A stretch of 64,000 bases of DNA from CAVSUZ01 sp963795415 (GCA_963795415.1 CAWCHQ010000003.1:620001-684000), one strand, 5' to 3'; counted from the stretch's first letter, positions 43,220 through 52,436 are shown. A program made the numbers and translations. Notes: generated by a model not told the origin, from the sequence alone.

Positions 43220-43810
43220 ATGATTGGCATGGGTGCATTGCCGAAGGTTCCGGTCCGGATGTCGGTGCAGGAGTTCCTTAACTGGGACTCGGGCGATCAC
43301 CTGCGTTACGAACTGGTTGACGGAGAACCCCGTGCCATAGCACCTGCCAGCCGGACGCACGGGATGTTGCAGAGTGAGCTTGCGCGGTTGATCGGCAATC
43401 ACCTGCGGGCGCGGAATTCTCCATGCGACGTGGTGAGCGCGCCGGGCGTGGTTCCGCGGCTGCTGCCGGATTTCAACTTTCGGGTGCCGGATCTGGGGGT
43501 CACGTGCACGCCATATGAACTGGAACAGGCGGCGGTGCCGGAGCCTGTGCTGCTGGTGGAGATCTTCTCGCCGAGCAATCAGGCGAAGACCTGGACCAAT
43601 GTCTGGACCTACACCTCGATTCCAAGCGTGCTGGAGATCCTGGTGTTGCGCAGTGATCGGGTCGCGGCCGAACTGTTGCGGCGATCGCCGGCGGGAGACT
43701 GGCCGGAGCGACCGCTGGTGGTCCCGGCGGAGGGCGAGCTGGCCCTGGAGAGCATCGATTTCCGGGTGCAGTTGGCGGAGGTTTATGCCCGGACGCGGTT
43801 GGCGATCTGA
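43220..43810 (+). CDS. Uma2 family endonuclease-like protein
   Basis: A protein of about 196 aa with the Uma2/DUF820 (PD-(D/E)XK-like) pattern: MSVQEFLNWDSGDHLRYELV followed by DGE, then THGMLQSELARLIGNHLRAR, FRVPDLGVTC and PVLLVEIFSPSNQAKTWTNV. These carry the metal-binding E, D and ExxSPSN features. Start at ATG 43220 or 43229; an upstream in-frame start at 43151 is also possible. Many genomes carry such genes singly with unknown targets. Fragments of a second copy (inverted 5' part, direct 3' part) lie at 45700-45925. Confidence 0.8.
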   Translation: MIGMGALPKVPVRMSVQEFLNWDSGDHLRYELVDGEPRAIAPASRTHGMLQSELARLIGNHLRARNSPCDVVSAPGVVPRLLPDFNFRVPDLGVTCTPYELEQAAVPEPVLLVEIFSPSNQAKTWTNVWTYTSIPSVLEILVLRSDRVAAELLRRSPAGDWPERPLVVPAEGELALESIDFRVQLAEVYARTRLAI

Positions 43811-43849
43811 GCATTCTCCCGGCACGATGCCGTGAACGTGGCCGGGGCG

Positions 43850-44025
43850 CGCCACCAAGCGGAATGCCATGGGTTCCGACTTGCTGCGGGCCCTGAGCGC
43901 CGGGGCGGGGCTCGCCCATGTCGACGCTGATGCGGGTGGGCGAGTGAATTTCGGCCGGGAGATTGCCGGCGATGGTGCGGATAGTGCGTGCTGCCAGTTC
44001 AGGCATGGAGCAGCGCGCATGGTGG
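43850..44025. pseudogene. Fused scraps of enoyl-CoA hydratase and dapF
   Basis: Bases 43850-43890 (plus strand) resemble the start of the enoyl-CoA hydratase gene at 46025 (CCAAGCGGAATGCC shared, then CTGCGGG). Bases 43912-44020 read on the minus strand as RTIRTIAGNLPAEIHSPTRI followed by SVDMGEPR, nearly the same as RTIAGNLPAEILSPTSISVD in the intact dapF. The two fragments abut directly. They are rearrangement debris with no coding potential of their own. Confidence 0.7.
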
Positions 44026-44129
44026 GTTGGGGAACCCATTGTGTGAACGGCCGAAGGCTGCGCCTGAATAGTTGTCACTGGGGCACCATATGCCAAGCGT
44101 TCAGGTCGTTTGTTATTCAATTATTGATC

Positions 44130-45176
44130 TTAGTGGTTCGCGAGTACGTACATGTACGAACTGCCGCCGACAGTGCCGAAGCTGACAGTAAGCCGCCCAT
44201 CAGTAAGATCGGCGCTGGTGAATCCGGTTAGCGTCAGAGATGCGGTCGGCCTTCCAGAGGCCGTGGCGTGCAATGTCAATCCAGTGAAGCCAGTGGCTCC
44301 TTGACCGTCGACCCAGGCGAGGTTGAAATCCTGCTGTGTCACGCCCCAGATGGTCGCTGCGTCCCCGTTATGGAAGCCCGCGACTGTGCTCCAGATGTCG
44401 GCTGTGGCACCGCGGTCATCTACAAAAAATGTATCTGACCCGCTACCTCCAACCAGAAAGTTGGAGCCTGTCCCCCCGTCCAGCACGTTCATGCCGCTGT
44501 TGACCGCAATTGCGTCGTTACCGCTGCCGCTATGGATGAACCAGTTGGCAGTACTGACGCTGATATTCAGGCTATCGGGGCTGATGTTTAGATACTGCTC
44601 TTGCAGGCCGGCCACCGGGCCGGTGCACTGCTGAGCGGCCGCCGCAATGGGCTGACCAGTAGTTGTGTCAAGGACTGCGAGGCCAGGGGTTGGTGGAGGC
44701 GTAGGGTTCGGGCCGCTCGATCCTGAGAAAGAGGCGCTGGCCGAGAAGGAAGCGGTCGTGCCAGCCGCAAGCTGGGTTGTGGATAAAACGACGAGCGAAC
44801 CGTTTGGATCAGTTCCAAGATCAAGGCTAAGTGCAGTGTCAAAGGGCGTAAGGAAGCCAAGAAGGAGTGCGTTTTCTGAGTACCCGATTACATAAAAGGG
44901 CGTTATCTGCGCCGGATCAGCGCCTGCAGGGCCGATCGTAATGGTGTTGGCACTGTCGCTTACTGCGAGAACGGTCAGCGTTGCTGTCAGATCGTGATCC
45001 AGTCCGCCGTAAAACCCGGGCCTTGTCGTGTCGACCGTCGCCGAAGCTATACTCTCGTTGAGAGCAGAACGAGAACCGCTGGTTGTATAGGACTGCACAC
45101 TTGCTACGTCGGATAAGTCGGGAATTGGGACGGGCATGCCAAGAAGGCTATCAAGATTGCCGGCGGAAGCGGCCAT
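44130..45176 (-). CDS. RTX-type calcium-binding protein (348 aa)
   Basis: The C-terminal half has nonapeptide-like glycine/aspartate repeats (HSGSGNDAIAVNSGMNVLDG, GTGSNFLVGGSGSDTFFVDD), the hallmark of hemolysin-type RTX proteins exported by type I secretion. The N-terminal half is Ser/Thr/Ala-rich, with a proline stretch (NPTPPPTP) separating the parts and no classical signal peptide, also expected for a type I substrate. The C-terminal 80 residues are beta-rich (LTLTGFTSADLTDGRLTVSF). No secretion ATPase or membrane-fusion gene is in the window. Target or activity unknown. GC content appears lower than its neighbours. Confidence 0.72.
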   Translation of the reverse strand: MAASAGNLDSLLGMPVPIPDLSDVASVQSYTTSGSRSALNESIASATVDTTRPGFYGGLDHDLTATLTVLAVSDSANTITIGPAGADPAQITPFYVIGYSENALLLGFLTPFDTALSLDLGTDPNGSLVVLSTTQLAAGTTASFSASASFSGSSGPNPTPPPTPGLAVLDTTTGQPIAAAAQQCTGPVAGLQEQYLNISPDSLNISVSTANWFIHSGSGNDAIAVNSGMNVLDGGTGSNFLVGGSGSDTFFVDDRGATADIWSTVAGFHNGDAATIWGVTQQDFNLAWVDGQGATGFTGLTLHATASGRPTASLTLTGFTSADLTDGRLTVSFGTVGGSSYMYVLANH

Positions 45177-45545
45177 CTAATCCTCCGTAAAACATGAAGG
45201 TTTTTGCAACCCCTTATTTGCTGCCGATTATATCCGGATCTGGGAACTCGATCAAGATTGCAAAACAAAGCTGTGCGGGCCTACAGCGCAAGACCGGCCG
45301 CGCTCCGCAGGTGACCATTTCGGCATGGGCTCGGGGTCGAGATCATATCACCGGAGGTTGTCCACCGGCTTCACCGACCCGTCAGGCATGAAACTGGGCC
45401 GCGACAGCGAGCGGGATGCTGCGGCCCGCTTCGCGGATCTCGCGATGACGTGCCCTTTGGTTGCGATCGATCCGGCTGCTGTTTGGTTGCCCAATCCGGC
45501 TCAGGGAGGATGCGATTTCGCTTGCCGCTGCCCGGCAGTGCTGAC

Positions 45546-45960
45546 TTAGCCGTAATTGGCGCCGCCGGAGCCTTAGTCCGGTCTGGCCAGCATTGGGTTC
45601 GTATCCGCCGGCATTGAATGCGCCCTGGGTTCTGTTGGCACCGCCCCTGACGGCATACGGTTTGGTGGGCTGGTTGGGAGGGAACGGCGCCAGTCCGGGA
45701 TCTTCAGCAGCGCACCCATGCGGACTATAGTGCCCGCCTCGGTTCCGGATTGCCACCGTTCGCATTGACGCAATTGAGGTAACGCCGTACCGCCACATCG
45801 TGTTTGAGGATCGAGTCCAGAGCGTCCGCTGGTGGTCCCGGCGGAGGGCGAACTGGTCCTTGAGAGCATCGATTTTCGTGTGCAGCTGGCGGAAGTTTAT
45901 GCCAGGATGCGGTTGGCGATCTGAGCATTCTCCGGGCACGATGAACGTGGCCGAACACGG
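45546..45960. pseudogene. Scrambled partial duplicate of the small-protein/Uma2 locus
   Basis: On the minus strand, a segment matching the 5' region of the Uma2 gene (TSIASMRTVAIRNRGG, then MGALLKIPD) runs directly into the middle and end of the small secreted protein (PFPPNQPTKPYAVRGG, AGGYEPNAGQTGL). On the plus strand, bases about 45818-45924 match the last 35 codons of Uma2 (LVVPAEGELVLESIDFRVQL, AEVYARMRLAI, stop). The Uma2 5' and 3' ends thus have opposite orientations, so duplication was followed by an inversion or deletion. No intact gene remains. The gap 45177-45545 holds nothing recognisable. Confidence 0.75.
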
Positions 45961-45969
45961 GGGTCCTGA

Positions 45970-46750
45970 ATGCCGGTGCTTTGCTCGATCGATGACAGAG
46001 GGGTTGCGACCCTTTTGATCGACCGCACCGCCAAGCGGAATGCCCTGAACTCCGACATGCTGCGGGAAATGATCGCGGCGGCAGAGGGGCTGCGAAACCA
46101 GGAGGCTTTGCGCGCGGTGGTGGTGCGCTCGGCCGGAGAGGCGGCGTTCAGCGCCGGCGCGGATGTCGGCGAAATGGCGGTGCTGGACGCCGGGACGGGC
46201 CGGGCGTTCATTGCCCTGGTGCACCGGGCCTGCGATGCGCTGCGAAGAATTCCGGTTCCGGTGATTGCGCGGATGCAGGGCTATGCGTTCGGAGCGGGGC
46301 TGGAGCTGGCGGCTTCCTGCGATATCAGACTAGCCGCCGAGGACTCTGGTGTTCGGCATGCCCGAGGTGCAGGTTGGCATTCCCTCGGTGGTGGAAGCCG
46401 CGCTGCTGCCGCGTTTGATCGGATGGGGGCGAACCAACTGGCTGTTGCTGACCGGGAGGGCGATCGATGCGGCCCGGGCCTGTGCCTGGGGTCTGGTCGA
46501 GGAGACGGCGCCGCCAGCGGAACTCGACGAACTGGTCGAGCGGACGGTCGGGGCCATTCTTTCGGCGGGACCGAGGGCTGTGTGCCTGCAAAAGGCGCTG
46601 ATTCGTGAGTGGGAGGCGCTTACGCCTGATGCGGCGATTGCACGCGGGATCGACTGTTTTGCCGCGGCGTGGGAGAGCGATGAGCCCGCGCGGACGATGC
46701 ATGCTGTTTTGCAGCGGCGCAGCGAACGCCGGGGAAGCCAGCCGGTATGA
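45970..46750 (+). pseudogene. Enoyl-CoA hydratase/isomerase, frameshifted
   Basis: ATG 45970 encodes the crotonase fold: VATLLIDRTAKRNALNSDML, SAGEAAFSAGADVGEMA with the first oxyanion-hole region, and YAFGAGLELAASCDIRLAAE. Near 46345 one extra G breaks the frame. Removing it continues SVFGMPEVQVGIPSVVEAAL and LTGRAIDAARACAWGLVEET, ending at 46750. The full product would be about 259 aa. The enzyme would hydrate or isomerise enoyl-CoA thioesters. It overlaps the next gene by 4 bases (ATGA). A scrap of its 5' end recurs near 43850. Confidence 0.85.
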
Positions 46751-47526
46751 CGTATATCGAGCTGGTTCTGTCGGCGGTGGGAGCTGGTGCGTTTGCTGCC
46801 CTGATTTGTCTGCTGCTGCACCAGGTGGTGCACCGGGAGACGTTTCGTCGCTACCATGAAGTGGGCTATGCGGTGTTCATCCAGCTTGGCGTGGTGTTCG
46901 CGGTCATGCTGGCTTTCGTTTTCAACGATGTCTGGTCCGAGTACAATACTGCCGCGCAATCCATCAACCGCGAATGCGCCAGTTTGCATGGGGTGGCGAT
47001 CTTGGCGGAGCGGCTTCCGGCGGACAGCCGGGATGCGGTGCTGCGGCAGTTGCGGGCCTATCTGGTAGCCGTGGTGGATCGTGAATGGCCGGACATGGAA
47101 CGGCGGATCGAGAGTCGGGCGGCCGGACAACAGTTTCAGTCGTTATGGAGCACGGCTGCGACGGCCAATGCCGGCTTTTCGGGCGAGCAGGTCCGCGGGC
47201 AGATACTGGATTTGCTCGCCGACACCCATCAGAGCAGGGAGACACGACTGTTTTAGATGACGCAGGGCGTGCCAGGCCTGGTCTGGGGGATGCTGGTGAT
47301 TTTTTCCGGCGGCCTGGTCGGATGCATGCTGGTGTTTGCAGCGGCGGCGTCCGTGTCGAAGGCGCTGTTTGTCGGCTTGTTCACCTCGTCGCGGACGCTT
47401 GCCTTGCTGACGGTGCATATTCTCGATTTCCCGTTTGAGAGTGCAATGCAGCTGACGTCGCAGGATTTCAACGGCACGCTGGAGAAGGTGGACGATCTGA
47501 TGGCAACCGCGCCCGCGGAGGGCTGA
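46747..47526 (+). pseudogene. DUF4239 membrane protein split by an in-frame amber codon
   Basis: Two membrane spans (ELVLSAVGAGAFAALICLLL, VFIQLGVVFAVMLAFVFNDV) are followed by a soluble loop and ESRAAGQQFQSLW, then TRLF and TAG at 47254. The same frame continues at once with MTQGVPGLVWGMLVIFSGGL and a further span. The joined product is a complete DUF4239 (bestrophin-like) protein of about 259 aa. Relatives I recall have glutamine at the stop position. The TAGATG arrangement could allow reinitiation, giving two half-proteins, so function may not be wholly lost. Confidence 0.75.
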
Positions 47527-47596
47527 TCGGGATTCGGTTGACCGGCGCGTTTGGGCGGGGAGACAACCGCGGTGCAATTTTCCAGGGAATGATGTT

Positions 47597-48935
47597 GTGG
47601 CCTTACCATCGCTCTCCGGCGTGACCGATCCCGATCCGACGATTGGGGAACTGATCGCCGCGCGGCAGCATTTGCGGATGCACGCAATGGATGGGTTGCT
47701 CCTGGACGGCATCCCGTTGAACGCGATCGCAGATGCGGCGGGAACACCGGTATGGGTCTATTCCGCGCCCGTGATACGCCGCCGCTTCGAGGCCTTGCGC
47801 GACGCCCTGCGCGACGCCGGGCTGGACGCGCATATTCATTACGCCGTGAAGGCCAATGACCACCTGGCTATTCTCCGGCTCCTGGGCGGGCTGAGCGCCG
47901 GGGCCGACGTCGTAAGCGGCGGCGAGCTGCGCCGGGCGCGGGCGGCGGGGATGCCGGCGCAGCGGATCGTGTTTTCCGGGGTGGGCAAAACGCTGGACGA
48001 GCTTCGGCTGGCGGTGGCGGAGGGCATCGCGCAGATCAATGTCGAGAGCGCCGAGGAGCTTGACATGATCTCGGCGCTAACCAAGGCCGGCGGGCGGGTG
48101 GCGCGCGTTGCGCTGCGGATCAACCCGGATGTGGATGCCGGGACTCATGGCAAGATCAGGTACCGGCCGGGCCGGGGACAAATTCGGAATACCGTACGGG
48201 CGCGCGCTGGAACTATACGCGCGGGCGAGCGCCCTGCCGGGAATCCAACCGGTAGGCCTGGCAGTGCATATCGGCAGCCAGATCCAGTCGCTCGCGCCAT
48301 ACCGGGCGGTGTTCGACCGGCTTTCCGGACTTGTCCGGGCGGTACGTGAGGCGGGATTTAACGTGGAGATCCTCGATTGCGGCGGCGGGTTGGGGATCCC
48401 TTACAGGAACCAACCGGCTTCCACCCCGGGCGGACTGGCCGGCGCGATGAAGGCTGCGTTCCACAACCTGGACGTCCGGCTGGTGGTTGAACCGGGGCGG
48501 TGGCTCGTGGGACCAGCGGGTCTGCTGGTGACGTCGGTGGTGCTGGTGAAGCGCGAAGCCGCGAGCCGGTTCCTGGTGCTGGATGCGGGCATGAACGATC
48601 TGATACGGCCGGCAATGTACGAGGCATGGCACGGAATGGTGCCGGTCTCGGCGGTGGATGCGGCGGGGCCGGTGTCGCCGGCGGACGTTGTCGGTCCCGT
48701 CTGCGAGACCAGCGACACGTTCGCGAGAAGCCGGATGCTGCCGGATCTTGCACCGAACGCGCGAATGGCAATTCTGGATGCAGGCGCTTATGGTTCGGTG
48801 ATGAGCTCGACGTACAATGCGCGTCCGCTCGCGGCTGCGGCGATGGTCGACAACGGGCGATGGTCCATGATCCGCCCGCGGCAGGATATTGCCGAGCTTT
48901 GGCGAAACGAGAGCATACCGGAGTGGATCGGTTGA
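47597..48935 (+). pseudogene. lysA: Diaminopimelate decarboxylase, frameshifted
   Basis: GTG 47597 opens a fold-type III PLP decarboxylase: AGTPVWVYSAPVIRRRFEAL and the PLP lysine in IHYAVKANDHLA near residue 85. RVALRINPDVDAGTH follows, then near 48163 one extra base shifts the frame. The continuation is GRAGDKFGIPYGRALELYAR, LAVHIGSQIQSLAPY, NVEILDCGGGLGIPY, VVEPGRWLVGPAG and GPVCETSDTFA with the active-site cysteine. LysA makes lysine from meso-diaminopimelate. The gene overlaps the following DUF4175 gene, a pairing I recall from alphaproteobacteria. Lysine auxotrophy would result if the lesion is real. Confidence 0.88.
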
Positions 48936-51487
48936 GTGACGAAAGCGATCTCGGGCGGTTGCACCGGCGGCTGGCCGGGCGGCGCGAGCTGGCGCGGCTG
49001 GCGATATTGTTCGAACGTTTGTGGCCGGCGGTCTGGCCGCCGGCCGGGATCGCCGGGCTGTTCGTGGTTCTGGCGCTTCTGAGTTTGCCGAGGCTGCTCT
49101 CGCCTTGGGTGCATCTGGCGTATGTCGCTGTGTTCGGTGTGGTGTTCCTGGCTTTGTGGGTGCGTGGTCTGCACAGCATCGCAGTGCCTGAAGACGGCGA
49201 GGCAGACCGGCGGCTGGAACGGTCGTCGGGCATCAGCCACCGGCCGCTTTCGGTGCTGTCGGACCGGCCGAGCATGGCTGACGAGACCGGCATGGCGTTA
49301 TGGCAGGCGCATGTGACCCGGGCCATTGCACAGGTTCGGCGCCTGCACGTGGGACTCCCGCATCCGGGGCTGGCGCGGAAGGACCGCCATGCCTTGAGGG
49401 GCGCGCTTGCGGTGGGATTGGTGGCGGGGTTCGGGATTGCCGGGAGCGATGCGCCCGCGAGGCTGCTGGATTCGGTCCAGATGTCGCTGCCACGCGGGGC
49501 CGCGGCGCCCGCCACGCTTGTGCAGGCGTGGATCACCCCGCCCGGGTACACGCATCTTGCCCCGTTGTTCCTGAAACCGGGGCAGGGCGGCGTCTCGGTG
49601 CCGGCCGCCTCGCGCCTGACCGCCAGCGTGACTGGAGGGAGCGGGGTGCCGCAGCTGCTGATGAACGGGCAGGCGGCCGCGTTCCGGGCGCTGGACGCGG
49701 CCAGCTTTCAGGCGGAGCAGGTGCTGTCGGCCGGCGGGCATCTGGCGATCCGCAGGGGCGGCGAGGAGCTTGCGGGATGGGATCTGACCGTCGTGGCCAA
49801 TCAGCCGCCGACAGTTGCCTGGGCCGAATCCCCAGGGCCTGCTCCATCCGATCCGCAGCAGGTGCGGCTGCCCTGGAAAGTGAGCGACGATTATGGGGTG
49901 ACCTCCCTGCAGGCGGAGCTGCACCTGAAGGACCGGCGGGAGGCACAGCCGGTGGTGCTGGACCTTCCGTTGCCGACTGGCGAAGCGAAGTCGGCACATG
50001 GCGTCGATCAGCGCGACCTGACGGCGAATCCCTGGGCAGGGCTGCCTGTCGTGGGGCAGCTGATCGGGCGTGACGGATCGGGGCAGACAGGGCGGAGCGC
50101 GGAGGCGACGTTCATTTTGCCGGAGCGGCCGTTTCACAACCCGGTTGCGCGGGCGCTGATAGAGATCAGGAAGGGGCTGAGCCTCAATCCGGATAACCGA
50201 GACGATGCCCTGGCGAAACTGGATGCGCTGCTGATCCACCCGGAGGCCCTGGGCAAGGATTACGGGGCATACCTCAATCTGAGCGGTATCTATTACCTGC
50301 TGGAAAACGACCAGACTGCCGAGGCGGTGCCGCACGCACAGGACCGGATGTGGCAACTGGCGCTGCACCTGGAGGAGGGCTCGCTGGATCGCACGGCGCG
50401 GGCGCTGGAGCAGGCGCGGCAGGCGGCGCAAGAGGCGCTGGAACGGGCCAAGCAGGATCCCTCCGATGCTAACCGCAAGGCGCTGGAGGAGCGCCTGAAG
50501 GAGCTGGAGCGGGCAATCCAGCAGCGGATGCAGGCCCTGATGGAGCAGCTTCAGCGGAACGGGCAGCAGGCGCAGATCGACCCGAACGCGATGCATCTGA
50601 GCGACCGCGACATGCAGCGGATGGCGGAGGAGGCGCGGCAGGCGGCGAAACAGGGCGACATGAAGACGGCCGAGCAACGCATGGCGGAGCTGGAGCAGAT
50701 GCTCGATGCGCTGCGGAACGGGCGGGCGATGACGGCGCAGGAGATGCAGAACGCGCGGCAGCGGCAGAAGGGACAGCAGCAGCTGGGCGTGGTGCAGGAT
50801 CTGATCGGGCGTCAGGGCGGGTTGGTTGATCACTCGCAGCAGCGGCAACAGCCGGACGAGAACGCGGATAGCGGCGATAAACCGCCTGGCCAGCAAGCAC
50901 AGCAACAGCAGCCGGAACAGGGCGCCGATGAAGGGACTCAGCGGCAGGCTGACAAGCGTGTGCAGGAGGCGCTGCGGCAGGCACTGGGCGAACTGATGCA
51001 GCAGTTTGGCGATCTGACCGGGAAGATTCCGCCGAGCCTCGGCAAGGCGGACCAGGACATGCAGCAGGCGGCGCAGGCGCTGGCGCAAGGTCAGGATGAG
51101 GCGGCCGGCAAGGCGGAGCAACAGGCGATCGCGGATCTGCAGAAGGGCGGGCAGCAGATGAGCCAGCAGATGGCGCAGCAGTTCGGCAACGGGCAGGAGG
51201 GGCAGCCGGGCCAGCAGGCGGGGCAGGGGCTGGCGTTGCAGGAAGGCCCGGGCGACGGGCCGGGTGTCGGGCCGCTGCCTGGGCGGGCGGGGCACCGCGA
51301 CCCGCTGGGGCGCCCGTACGGCGAGGGGCATAACGGGGCGGACGAAACGGACGAGGTAACGATCCCGGATCAAGGGCAACGCCAGCGGGCGCAGGAGATC
51401 GAGCAGCAGCTGCGGGAGCGTGGCGCGCAGCGGACGCGTCCGCAGCAGGAGCTGGATTATATTGATCGGTTGCTGAAGCAGTTTTGA
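48923..51487 (+). CDS. DUF4175 (TIGR02302-like) membrane protein with Gln-rich coiled coil
   Basis: About 854 aa. Two or three N-terminal membrane spans (WPPAGIAGLFVVLALLSLPR, HLAYVAVFGVVFLALWV, GALAVGLVAGFGIAG) precede a periplasmic beta-rich region (WITPPGYTHLAPLFLKPGQG, VSDDYGVTSLQAEL). The C-terminal half is long and helical with very high Gln/Ala/Arg content (KALEERLKELERAIQQRMQA, PPGQQAQQQQPEQGADEG), ending in a conserved tail (LDYIDRLLKQF). The start is GTG 48923 or TTG 48932, overlapping the lysA stop; sequence before that is a lysA shadow. Conserved in alphaproteobacteria with unknown function. Confidence 0.85.
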   Translation: MDRLSDESDLGRLHRRLAGRRELARLAILFERLWPAVWPPAGIAGLFVVLALLSLPRLLSPWVHLAYVAVFGVVFLALWVRGLHSIAVPEDGEADRRLERSSGISHRPLSVLSDRPSMADETGMALWQAHVTRAIAQVRRLHVGLPHPGLARKDRHALRGALAVGLVAGFGIAGSDAPARLLDSVQMSLPRGAAAPATLVQAWITPPGYTHLAPLFLKPGQGGVSVPAASRLTASVTGGSGVPQLLMNGQAAAFRALDAASFQAEQVLSAGGHLAIRRGGEELAGWDLTVVANQPPTVAWAESPGPAPSDPQQVRLPWKVSDDYGVTSLQAELHLKDRREAQPVVLDLPLPTGEAKSAHGVDQRDLTANPWAGLPVVGQLIGRDGSGQTGRSAEATFILPERPFHNPVARALIEIRKGLSLNPDNRDDALAKLDALLIHPEALGKDYGAYLNLSGIYYLLENDQTAEAVPHAQDRMWQLALHLEEGSLDRTARALEQARQAAQEALERAKQDPSDANRKALEERLKELERAIQQRMQALMEQLQRNGQQAQIDPNAMHLSDRDMQRMAEEARQAAKQGDMKTAEQRMAELEQMLDALRNGRAMTAQEMQNARQRQKGQQQLGVVQDLIGRQGGLVDHSQQRQQPDENADSGDKPPGQQAQQQQPEQGADEGTQRQADKRVQEALRQALGELMQQFGDLTGKIPPSLGKADQDMQQAAQALAQGQDEAAGKAEQQAIADLQKGGQQMSQQMAQQFGNGQEGQPGQQAGQGLALQEGPGDGPGVGPLPGRAGHRDPLGRPYGEGHNGADETDEVTIPDQGQRQRAQEIEQQLRERGAQRTRPQQELDYIDRLLKQF

Positions 51488-51580
51488 CACCGGTTTGGCG
51501 GCAACAGCCGCCGTGAAGGCAGACTCGTCGGTGCAGCGGGTATTACTCGCCCGCGGAATGATAAGGTAAGTTACGGCCAG

Positions 51581-51607
51581 AGCGTGTTCAGGGTGACTGA
51601 ACACGCT
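51581..51607. repeat. Perfect 11-bp-arm hairpin
   Basis: AGCGTGTTCAG and CTGAACACGCT flank a 5-base loop, between the convergent DUF4175 and sulfotransferase-like genes. No T-tract, so a bidirectional terminator is possible but unproven. Confidence 0.55.
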
Positions 51608-51618
51608 TGGCCCTATTG

Positions 51619-51681
51619 CGCGAGCAGGTTCACGCGCTCCTGGAAACGCAAGCGTTTCGGGTCAAGCACGATCTGGTCTAA
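51619..51681. repeat. Dispersed palindromic element, family TAGAGCAGAT (copy 1)
   Basis: This copy is aligned in reverse orientation to 63372-63433. Shared segments are CACGCGCTCCTGGAAACGC (variants) and AAGC-CGATCTG-TCTA. The palindrome here is more degenerate. It overlaps the last codons of the sulfotransferase-like gene. Confidence 0.65.
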
Positions 51682-52436
51682 GCCGCGCGCATCCGATCTA
51701 CGAGGTTCACGACGCGGTCGAGCAATCGGGGCATGATGCTGGGTTCATAGCCGAAGTCCGCCATCCAGTTCTGGAGGCGCAGCTCAATGCGGGCGACCTG
51801 CCGCTCGGTGAGTATAGAGCGCCACTTGCCGACTGCCCCGGTACGGTTCGCATGCAATTTATGCCACTGGCGTTCGGCATCGTAGACGTCATCGCCTGCT
51901 CGCTTCGCGGTGGGTCGATCCTCAAGATTGCTGATTAGTTTCTCGATAGCCTCCCGGCGGGATTTCTGGAACATCTCCTCCCGCAGAGAGGGGTTGAGGG
52001 GCTTTTCGAAAATAGCAGCAATTTTGTCGATAGTGGCCCGGTCTTCAGTAAAGCCTGTTTCGTAACGCAGTGTGGTGGCGCGCTTGTCGCTGGCGAACCG
52101 AGCGCAGGTCATGGCGGCGTATTCGACTTCCTGTAGCGCCTCTCGGAAAGGTTTGTTGTGATACCTCATGAGGGAGGCGACTGAGTCGCGCGGATCCCGG
52201 ACGGAAACGAGAATGGCACGCACGGTTTGGGAGAGCCCGGCCCCGGTGGCGTGGTCAACGCCGTGGGATTTGAGGACCGGAAGGGCAGTGCAACCCTCGA
52301 GCTGACGCAAGCCGCCCTGGTAGGCGATGAAGAAGCCCTTAACGGGCTGTTCGGGAAACAGGACGCGGGCAACGTCCAGCGCCACGTTGTAGATCCAGGT
52401 GGAAGCGCTGGCCTGCATGCCGAGACACCAATACAA
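51678..52436 (-). CDS. Sulfotransferase-like protein
   Basis: A protein of about 252 aa beginning YWCLGMQASASTWIYNVALD, which resembles the 5'-phosphosulfate loop of sulfotransferases in a degenerate form. The second half of the PAPS site is LVSVRDPRDSVASLMRYH, matching the conserved RDPxD-S pattern. TLRYETGFTEDRATIDKIAA resembles the later family block. It would transfer sulfate from PAPS to an unknown acceptor. The start is TTG 52436 or ATG 52418; no strong ribosome site helps to decide. The gene is convergent with DUF4175 and divergent from dnaN. Confidence 0.65.
   Translation of the reverse strand: MYWCLGMQASASTWIYNVALDVARVLFPEQPVKGFFIAYQGGLRQLEGCTALPVLKSHGVDHATGAGLSQTVRAILVSVRDPRDSVASLMRYHNKPFREALQEVEYAAMTCARFASDKRATTLRYETGFTEDRATIDKIAAIFEKPLNPSLREEMFQKSRREAIEKLISNLEDRPTAKRAGDDVYDAERQWHKLHANRTGAVGKWRSILTERQVARIELRLQNWMADFGYEPSIMPRLLDRVVNLVDRMRAA

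Noticed and set aside
988..47256. TAG reassigned to glutamine
   Set aside because: TAG is used as a normal terminator by gyrB, selA and the TlpA-like gene, and the three nonsense codons are confined to dispensable genes.
48500..48922. Longer N-terminus for the DUF4175 protein
   Set aside because: The added 141 codons overlap lysA out of frame and read as Ala/Arg/Gly-rich noise.
49298..51604. A 768-codon minus-strand open frame
   Set aside because: It is the antisense shadow of the repetitive Gln-rich DUF4175 gene; composition is Leu/Arg-rich and featureless.
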